From Cryptosporangium arvum DSM 44712 (GTDB lineage Bacteria; Actinomycetota; Actinomycetes; Mycobacteriales; Cryptosporangiaceae): a stretch of 64,000 bases of DNA. Position 1 is the first letter of the stretch; each line of letters begins with the position of its first letter. The notes under the pieces are model-generated. The model did not search any database and was not told the DNA's origin. It worked only from the letters and a program-made list of their open reading frames with translations. Below, in pieces: positions 59,439 through 64,000 of this stretch. The stretch lies in assembly GCF_000585375.1 (NCBI RefSeq), contig NZ_KK073874.1, positions 4,867,251-4,931,250 on the forward strand, read 5' to 3'. The translations under genes and the position numbers were made by a program.

Positions 59439-60348
59439 CCAGCACGATCTTCCCGCGGGTGTGCCCGGCCGCGAGTTCGGTGTAGGCCGCGCGCACCTCG
59501 CGAAGCGGGTAGGTCGCGGCGATCGTCACGTCGAGTTCCCCGCGTGCCGCCAGGTCCGCGAGCTCCACGATCACCTCGATCCGCGCACCCTCGGCGTTCC
59601 CGTCGGTCTTCGCGCCGTACCGCTCGGCCGCCTCGTAGTCGTTGAGCGTGTCGATGCGCTCGGGCGCGATGCCGAACGTCGTGACGCCGAGCTCGACGTA
59701 GCCGCCGCCGACCGGGTCGATGAGCGCGTCGGGCTTGCCCACGGCCAGGATCCGCTCCGCCACGCCGTCCCCGTAGGCCACCGGGGACACCCCCCGCGAC
59801 GCCAGCCACTCGTGGTTACGCGGGCCCGCCACCCCGATCACCGTCGCACCGGCCCGCCGGGCCAGCTGGACCGCCAGCGATCCGACGCCGCCGGCCGCGC
59901 CGGTCACGACCACGGTGTCGCCGGGCCCCGCGTCGACCGCGCGCACCATCGCCCAGGCCGTGGACCCCGCCACGTAGAGCGACCCCGCCACCTCCCAGGA
60001 CAGCCCGGCCGGCTTCGGCGCCAGCTCGCTCTCGAAGGCCGGCACCAGCTGGGCGTGGCTCGCCCGCAGGTCGGTGTACCCGAACACCTCGTCGCCGGTA
60101 GCGAACCGGGTGACCCCCGGCCCGACCTCGACCACGACCCCGGCCAGGTCGCTGCCCTCACCGGAGGGGAAGGTCGCCGGGAAGAGGTGGTGCAGCAGGC
60201 CCTCCCGGATCTCGATCTCGCCCGGGTTGATCGACGCCGCTCGCATCTCGACCACCACCTGTCCGGGCCCCGGGACGGGTCGTTCCACGTCGACGACCCG
60301 CAGGACGTCGACCGCTCCGTATTCGTTGAACCGCACCGCATCAGTCAT
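59428..60348 (-). CDS. Quinone oxidoreductase-like MDR protein
   Basis: A 306-residue zinc-free medium-chain dehydrogenase/reductase. The GroES-like N-terminal domain is 1-120 (ASINPGEIEIREG; GSDLAGVVVEVGPGV) and the Rossmann domain has TGAAGGVGSLAVQLARRAG, the AxxGxxG NADP(H) motif. It resembles NADPH:quinone reductases that remove reactive quinones or enals. It is divergent from a marR gene across 60 bp that contain an operator-like palindrome, so control by that MarR is likely. Confidence 0.92.
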   Translation of the reverse strand: MTDAVRFNEYGAVDVLRVVDVERPVPGPGQVVVEMRAASINPGEIEIREGLLHHLFPATFPSGEGSDLAGVVVEVGPGVTRFATGDEVFGYTDLRASHAQLVPAFESELAPKPAGLSWEVAGSLYVAGSTAWAMVRAVDAGPGDTVVVTGAAGGVGSLAVQLARRAGATVIGVAGPRNHEWLASRGVSPVAYGDGVAERILAVGKPDALIDPVGGGYVELGVTTFGIAPERIDTLNDYEAAERYGAKTDGNAEGARIEVIVELADLAARGELDVTIAATYPLREVRAAYTELAAGHTRGKIVLVNR

Positions 60349-60357
60349 GCCATTTAC

Positions 60358-60369
60358 ATTAGCTCTAAT
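60358..60369. promoter_or_regulatory. MarR operator-like palindrome
   Basis: ATTAGCTCTAAT (ATTAG-CT-CTAAT) is a perfect palindrome 9 bases before the MDR start in the divergent gap. TAAGCT (60396-60401) is the -10 candidate for leaderless marR, at -13 to -8. Confidence 0.6.
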
Positions 60370-60408
60370 AATCTAAGCGTCAAGGTCCTCTCTGGTAAGC
60401 TGTCGGTT

Positions 60409-60828
60409 GTGAGCCTGCGCGACCTGTTCGACGACGTCATCCGCACCGAGGTGCTGCTCTGGGCCGCGGTCGACGCCCGCCTCCGGGCCGACTGCGATCT
60501 GCCCGTGGGCACACTCGACGTGCTGCGCGTCATCGAGCGGACGCCCGACTGCCGCGTGCAGGAGGTCGCCGAGGCGCTCGGGATCACGGTCGGCGGCGCC
60601 AGCCAGGCCGTCGACCGGGTCGAGCGACGCGGGCTGTGCGCGCGCCGCCCGAACCCGAAGAACCGCCGCTCCTCGGTGCTGGAACTGACCCCCGAGGGCA
60701 GTACGGCGCTCGAGCAGGCCCTGCACACCTTCGACGCCGAACTCGCGGCGAGGTTCAGCGCGCTCTCGCCGCCTCAGATCACCGCACTCGGCGACGCCCT
60801 CCGCACCCTCCGCGCGTCCCTGACCTGA
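60409..60828 (+). CDS. MarR-family regulator
   Basis: A 139-residue winged-helix protein: dimerisation helix LFDDVIRTEVLLWAAVDARL, HTH VQEVAEALGITVGGASQAVDRVERRGL and wing ARRPNPKNRRSSVLELT. It probably represses the divergent quinone oxidoreductase in response to an electrophile or oxidised thiol; Cys27, Cys47 and Cys76 region residues are present. GTG 60409 lacks a Shine-Dalgarno and follows TAAGCT, so it is probably leaderless. Confidence 0.92.
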   Translation: MSLRDLFDDVIRTEVLLWAAVDARLRADCDLPVGTLDVLRVIERTPDCRVQEVAEALGITVGGASQAVDRVERRGLCARRPNPKNRRSSVLELTPEGSTALEQALHTFDAELAARFSALSPPQITALGDALRTLRASLT

Positions 60829-61081
60829 CCCGCGTCGGGCGACCACCCAGGCGTCGACGAACCGGTTCGGGCAGGTCGCACCGGACGTCGTCGGCGCGAG
60901 CACCGGACGGGCGATCTCGCGGGGCGCGGCCGTCGCCCCGGCGAGGAGACCCGGCCGCGGCGGCATCGCGGCGAGCAAGCCTGCTCGCCGCGGCATCGCG
61001 CGAGCCGATAGCCATGGCCGATCCCCACGGTCAGCACCCTCGGCGCCGCGTGGCGCGGGCGCCCGACCGAGCCGTCGCCCC

Positions 61082-61120
61082 ACCGGGCCACCGGGCCACC
61101 GGGCCACCGGGCCACCGGGT
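61082..61120. repeat. 8-bp tandem repeat ACCGGGCC, almost 5 copies
   Basis: ACCGGGCC repeats perfectly four times from 61082, followed by ACCGGGT. Confidence 0.85.
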
Positions 61121-61181
61121 CGCTGCCTGACGAACGCACCTCGCGGTCCGGGCAGCGCGGTCCGGGCCGGGCGCACCGTGT

Positions 61182-61279
61182 AGCGCGATCCGGGCAGCGC
61201 GATCCGGGCAGCGCGATCCGGGCAGCGCGATCCGGGCAGCGCGATCCGGGCAGCGCGATCCAGGCAGCGCGATCCAGGT
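61182..61279. repeat. 14-bp tandem repeat, 7 copies
   Basis: AGCGCGATCCGGGC is repeated five times, then twice with CCAGG in place of CCGGG. It has no palindromic unit or unique spacers, so it is a simple minisatellite and not a CRISPR. Confidence 0.88.
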
Positions 61280-61464
61280 AACGCGTACGGCTGCGACCGG
61301 TGAGCGCGAAACGACTCCGCTCACAAGTCGTCGTTGCCCGTGCAGGAGGTCGGCGAACGCCTCCGGCGGCATGGCGCCCTACCGGCGTTGTCGACCAGCA
61401 CGTCCGGCCGCGGTCGGCGGCGAGGACGGCCCGACCATTCGCTGCGGGGCGTCCGGCGTGAGTG

Positions 61465-61602
61465 CCGGTTCCAGGCGATCCGCTCCGGACCGCCCACGTG
61501 CTCCGCGCCCGAGCCGCCGAGGCCGCGCAGCGCGGCGAACTCTCCCACGAGGTTGCCGGCGAACCACGTCCGGAACGAGGCCTCATCGGAAAAGGCGTCC
61601 AC
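61465..61602 (-). pseudogene. N-terminal fragment of an acyl-CoA dehydrogenase
   Basis: On the minus strand from GTG 61602 the sequence SFRTWFAGNLVGEFAALRGLGG and ERIAWNRH match the N-terminus of FadE-type acyl-CoA dehydrogenases (core L-V-G-E-F-A-A-L-R-G-L-G-G). Similarity stops after about 45 residues. It was once divergent from the enoyl-CoA hydratase across the shared operator at 61619-61636. Confidence 0.65.
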
Positions 61603-61618
61603 GCTCCAGGCCTATCCC

Positions 61619-61636
61619 ACCAAGCACTTGGTTGGT
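61619..61636. promoter_or_regulatory. KstR2-like operator before the enoyl-CoA hydratase operon
   Basis: ACCAAGCACTTGGTTGGT contains the perfect 14-bp palindrome ACCAAG-CA-CTTGGT, fitting the KstR2 consensus AnCAAGnnCTTGnT, and matches ACCAAGCAATTGCTTGGT at 16 of 18. It lies 42 bases before the hydratase ATG. Confidence 0.68.
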
Positions 61637-61678
61637 AGCGTGAGCGACACCCCTCAGCGACGAAGGAGTGACGGTCCG

Positions 61679-62713
61679 ATGGCGACGTTCGAGCCGGCCC
61701 TGGAGAACGGCGAACCGGTCGTCACGTACGAGGTGCGTGGGCCGGTCGCGCTGGTGACCGTGAACCGTCCGAAGTACACGAACGCGCAGAACTCGAAGGT
61801 CACCTACGCGCTGGACTCGGCGTTCACGCAGGCGGTGGACGACGACGCGGTGAAGGTGATCGTGCTGGCCGGCGCCGGGAAGCACTTCAGCGGCGGCCAC
61901 GACATCGGCACCCCCGGCCGGGACATCGACGAGTCCTTCGACCGCAGAGCCGTCATCTGGTGGGACCACGTCGGCAAGGCGGGCGTCGACTCCCGGTACG
62001 CGCGCGAGTCCGAGGTGTACCTGGGGATGTGCCGCCGGTGGCGGGAGATCCCGAAGCCGATGATCGCGATGGTGCAGGGCGCGTGCATCGCCGGTGGGCT
62101 GATGCTGGCCTGGTCGTGCGACTTCGTCGTCGCTTCCGAGGACGCGTTCTTCGCCGATCCGGTCGTGCGGATGAACATCCCGGGCGTGGAGTACTTCGCG
62201 CACCCCTGGCAGATGAACCCCCGGGCGGCCAAGGAGTTCCTGTTCACCGGTGACCGGTTCCCGGCGGCGCGGGCGCTGGCCGTCGGCATGGTGAACCACG
62301 TGGTGCCGCGCGACGAGCTCGAACCGACCGTGTTCGCGATGGCCGAGCGGATCGCGGCGATGCCCCGGCTCGGGCTCGCGCTGGCGAAGAAGGCCGTGAA
62401 CCAGGCCGAGGACACGCAGGGCCTGCGCGTCGGCATGGACTCGGTGTTCGGCCTGCACCACGCCGCGCACGCGCACAACGCCGAGGTCTCCACCGACTCC
62501 CTCGCCGGCCTCGACGCCCGCGCGATGGCCGCCTCCAACAAGGCCGCCGCCACCAAGACCACCGCCACCAAGACCACCGCCACCAAGACCACCGCCACCA
62601 AGACCACCGCCACCAAGACCACCGCCACCAAGACCACCGCCACCAAGACCACCGCCGACGAGGCCACCGCCGCCGGAGCCGCGGCCGGCGAGAGCGGCGG
62701 AGGCCGGGCATGA
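61679..62713 (+). CDS. Enoyl-CoA hydratase with (ATKTT)7 C-terminal tail
   Basis: A 344-residue crotonase-fold protein. The oxyanion-hole segments are GKHFSGGHDIG (about 68-77) and GACIAGGLMLA (about 134-144). The core ends near residue 270 and is similar to actinobacterial hydratases in steroid or branched-acid pathways, including the Trp-Trp segment VIWWDHVG. Residues 291-325 are seven perfect copies of ATKTT, encoded by seven 15-bp repeats, and a Gly/Ala-rich end follows. This Lys/Thr/Ala tail is unlike the family and may be a flexible, phosphorylatable or DNA-binding extension. CGAAGGAG at 61661-61668 is the ribosome site. The stop overlaps the next start (ATGA). Confidence 0.9.
   Translation: MATFEPALENGEPVVTYEVRGPVALVTVNRPKYTNAQNSKVTYALDSAFTQAVDDDAVKVIVLAGAGKHFSGGHDIGTPGRDIDESFDRRAVIWWDHVGKAGVDSRYARESEVYLGMCRRWREIPKPMIAMVQGACIAGGLMLAWSCDFVVASEDAFFADPVVRMNIPGVEYFAHPWQMNPRAAKEFLFTGDRFPAARALAVGMVNHVVPRDELEPTVFAMAERIAAMPRLGLALAKKAVNQAEDTQGLRVGMDSVFGLHHAAHAHNAEVSTDSLAGLDARAMAASNKAAATKTTATKTTATKTTATKTTATKTTATKTTATKTTADEATAAGAAAGESGGGRA
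62549..62653 (+). repeat. 15-bp coding minisatellite, 7 perfect copies
   Basis: GCCACCAAGACCACC is repeated seven times without a mismatch inside the hydratase gene. Perfect identity points to recent expansion by slippage. Confidence 0.95.
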
Positions 62714-63966
62714 CGAGCGGGCCGGGCACGACGAGCGGGCCGGTCTTCCTCGGCGATCCCGACGGGCTCGGCGACCCGGACTACTTCGGGCGGGCCACGC
62801 CACCGCGCGGGCACGTCGCCGGGCTCGCGTTCACCGACGCGGAGGAGGCGTTCCGGCTCGAGGCGCGGCAGTGGCTGGCGGCCCACTCCCCGGGCCGGCT
62901 GCCGTCGATGGACACCCCCGAGGGCGCCCGGGCCCACCGCGCCTGGGAGCGCGAACTGGCGTCGGCACGCTTCTCGGTCGTGGCGTGGCCACCCGAGTAC
63001 GGCGGACGGGACGCGTCGGTCGTCGACTGGGTGCTGTTCGAAGAGGAGTACTACGCCGCGGGCGCGCCGACACGGATCTCCCAGAACGGCATCTCGCTGC
63101 TGGCACCGATCCTGTTCACCCACGGCACCGCCGAACAGCGGGACCGCCTGCTGCCGGCGATGGCCGACGGCACCACGGTGTGGGCGCAGGCCTGGTCGGA
63201 GCCGGAGGCCGGCAGCGACCTCGCCGCCCTGCGTAGCCGGGCGGCCCGGGACGACGCCCGCGGCGGCTGGGTGCTGAACGGGCAGAAGACCTGGAGTTCG
63301 CGGGCGCCGTTCGCCGACGCCGCGTTCGGGCTGTTCCGCACCGACGCGTCGGCGGCGCGCCATCGCGGCCTGACCTACTTCCTGTTCCCGCTGGACGCGC
63401 CCGGGGTCACGGTGCGGCCGATTCCCCAGCTCGACGGCGACCCCGGCTTCGCCGAGATCTTCCTCGACGACGTGTTCGTGCCCGATCGGGACGTGCTGGG
63501 CGCGGTCGGCGAGGGTTGGCGGGTGGCGATGAGCACGGCCGGGAACGAACGCGGGCTCTCGCTGCGGGCGCCCGGCCGGTTCCTGGCCGCGGCCGACCGG
63601 CTGCTGGAGCTCTGGCACGACCGGGGCGCGGACCCAGCCCTGCGCGACCGGGTCGCCGACGCGTGGATCGGCGCGCAGGCCTACCGGTTCTACACCTGGG
63701 ACGCGGTCGACGCCGCCGATCGGGGCCACTCGACCGCCGAGGGAAGCGTCAACAAGCTGTTCTGGTCCGAGCTCGACGTGGCGCTGCACGAGACCGCGCT
63801 CGACGTCCTCGGCCCCGAGCAGGAAGTCGCCGGCGCCTGGACCGACGACTACCTGTTCGCGCTGGCCGGCCCGATCTACGCGGGCACGAACGAGATCCAG
63901 CGGACGATCGTGGCCGAGCGCGTGCTGGGGCTGCCCCGGGGCGACGATCGGAGGGCCCGCGGATGA
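62710..63966 (+). CDS. Acyl-CoA dehydrogenase (FadE-like)
   Basis: A 418-residue flavoprotein. Segments: AWPPEYGGRDAS, the FAD/substrate motif WAQAWSEPEAGSDLAAL, GWVLNGQKTWSSRA, and the C-terminal GPIYAGTNEIQRTIVAERVLGLP. The first 35 residues are a Gly/Pro-rich extension. It introduces the alpha-beta double bond in an acyl-CoA; the double bond would be hydrated by the upstream enzyme. Steroid side-chain FadE enzymes act as alpha2beta2 heteromers made from two adjacent genes, and a second dehydrogenase gene overlaps the stop here (ATGA). Confidence 0.94.
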   Translation: MTSGPGTTSGPVFLGDPDGLGDPDYFGRATPPRGHVAGLAFTDAEEAFRLEARQWLAAHSPGRLPSMDTPEGARAHRAWERELASARFSVVAWPPEYGGRDASVVDWVLFEEEYYAAGAPTRISQNGISLLAPILFTHGTAEQRDRLLPAMADGTTVWAQAWSEPEAGSDLAALRSRAARDDARGGWVLNGQKTWSSRAPFADAAFGLFRTDASAARHRGLTYFLFPLDAPGVTVRPIPQLDGDPGFAEIFLDDVFVPDRDVLGAVGEGWRVAMSTAGNERGLSLRAPGRFLAAADRLLELWHDRGADPALRDRVADAWIGAQAYRFYTWDAVDAADRGHSTAEGSVNKLFWSELDVALHETALDVLGPEQEVAGAWTDDYLFALAGPIYAGTNEIQRTIVAERVLGLPRGDDRRARG

Positions 63967-64000
63967 GGTTCGCGCTCACCGAGGAGCAACGGTCGTTCGG
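63963..64000 (+). CDS. Second acyl-CoA dehydrogenase, N-terminus only
   Basis: The frame starts at ATG 63963, overlapping the previous stop, and reads MRFALTEEQRSF before the window ends. F-x-L-T-E-E-Q-x-x-F is the usual N-terminus of acyl-CoA dehydrogenases. It is probably the partner subunit of the preceding gene. Confidence 0.75.
   Translation, partial: MRFALTEEQRSF

Larger units (their letters stand above)
60829..61464. other. Non-coding, repeat-rich stretch
   Basis: No credible gene is seen in these 636 bases. The stretch holds an 8-bp and a 14-bp tandem repeat and, on the minus strand near 61330-61410, short SDR-like fragments (VLVDNAG, then MPPEAFADLLHG in another frame). It looks like decaying sequence. 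Confidence 0.55.

Noticed and set aside
61182-61279. Tandem repeats as a CRISPR array
   Set aside because: Units are 14 bp and contiguous, with no unique spacers and no cas genes.
1-64000. tRNA or rRNA genes
   Set aside because: No cloverleaf with a T-loop GGTTCGAATC-like sequence and no conserved rRNA segment was noticed on either strand; a covariance scan would be needed to be certain.

Overview
The window is very GC-rich chromosomal DNA from an actinomycete, probably a soil-dwelling Actinomycetota. The evidence is GTG/TTG starts, ATGA/GTGA start-stop overlaps, many promoters with a TANNNT -10 element sitting directly upstream of the start codon (leaderless mRNAs), IdeR-type iron boxes, a DUF3618/holin-like trio, MmpL, IclR and multi-domain sensor genes. 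No rRNA, tRNA, CRISPR array, integrase or insertion sequence is visible. Genus cannot be fixed from the sequence alone.

Layout. 0-5.3 kb: end of peptide deformylase, a Pth2-like hydrolase, topoisomerase IB, an ArsR/SRPBCC pair, FtsH and a small membrane protein. 5.3-11 kb: Na+/H+ antiporter, alditol-oxidase-like flavoprotein, TspO, and a three-gene envelope/stress cluster (unknown, holin-X, DUF3618). 11-15.2 kb: secreted acid phosphatase, 3Fe-4S ferredoxin, MmpL exporter, an orphan winged-helix regulator and a small protein. 15.2-18.4 kb: transhydrogenase pntA-pntB behind a leader carrying a terminator hairpin. 18.5-20.2 kb: a badly frameshifted NB-ARC/TPR-type STAND ATPase pseudogene. 20.2-28.2 kb: two complete, divergent ferric-siderophore ABC importers sharing a 151-bp promoter region with two good IdeR boxes. 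28.2-32.2 kb: an aromatic ring-cleavage operon (LigA/LigB-type extradiol dioxygenase, citryl-CoA-lyase-like protein, class III CoA-transferase) with its IclR regulator and two matching 16-bp operators.

33.2-36.2 kb holds the most unusual locus: a three-gene operon encoding a DUF4062 protein, a membrane protein with a cytosolic coiled coil, and a 476-residue adaptor-like protein. The first and third carry the same short motif (G-x-Q-x-G-x4-Q-x-N-x-F; one copy at the DUF4062 C-terminus, two in the third protein). It resembles RHIM-like/bacterial amyloid signalling motifs of immune and cell-death circuits, so I propose a signalosome in which a membrane sensor and an adaptor template assembly of the DUF4062 effector.

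36.3-39.4 kb: copper export (secreted His-rich protein plus CopA). 39.4-46.7 kb: a sugar regulon of two facing-the-same-way operons (aldolase-ABC importer; PfkB-LacI-FGGY kinase) tied together by a perfect 20-bp LacI-type palindrome and two related sites. 46.7-56.6 kb: P-loop kinase, RecQ-like helicase, ABC exporter, TrmB/LuxR-type regulator, two-component system, SGNH hydrolase, and a GDSL-GNAT fusion under a palindromic operator. 56.5-64 kb: fatty-acid/steroid-like catabolism (Old Yellow Enzyme, SDR, enoyl-CoA hydratase, two acyl-CoA dehydrogenases) with two KstR2-like operators, interspersed with decaying gene remnants and tandem repeats.
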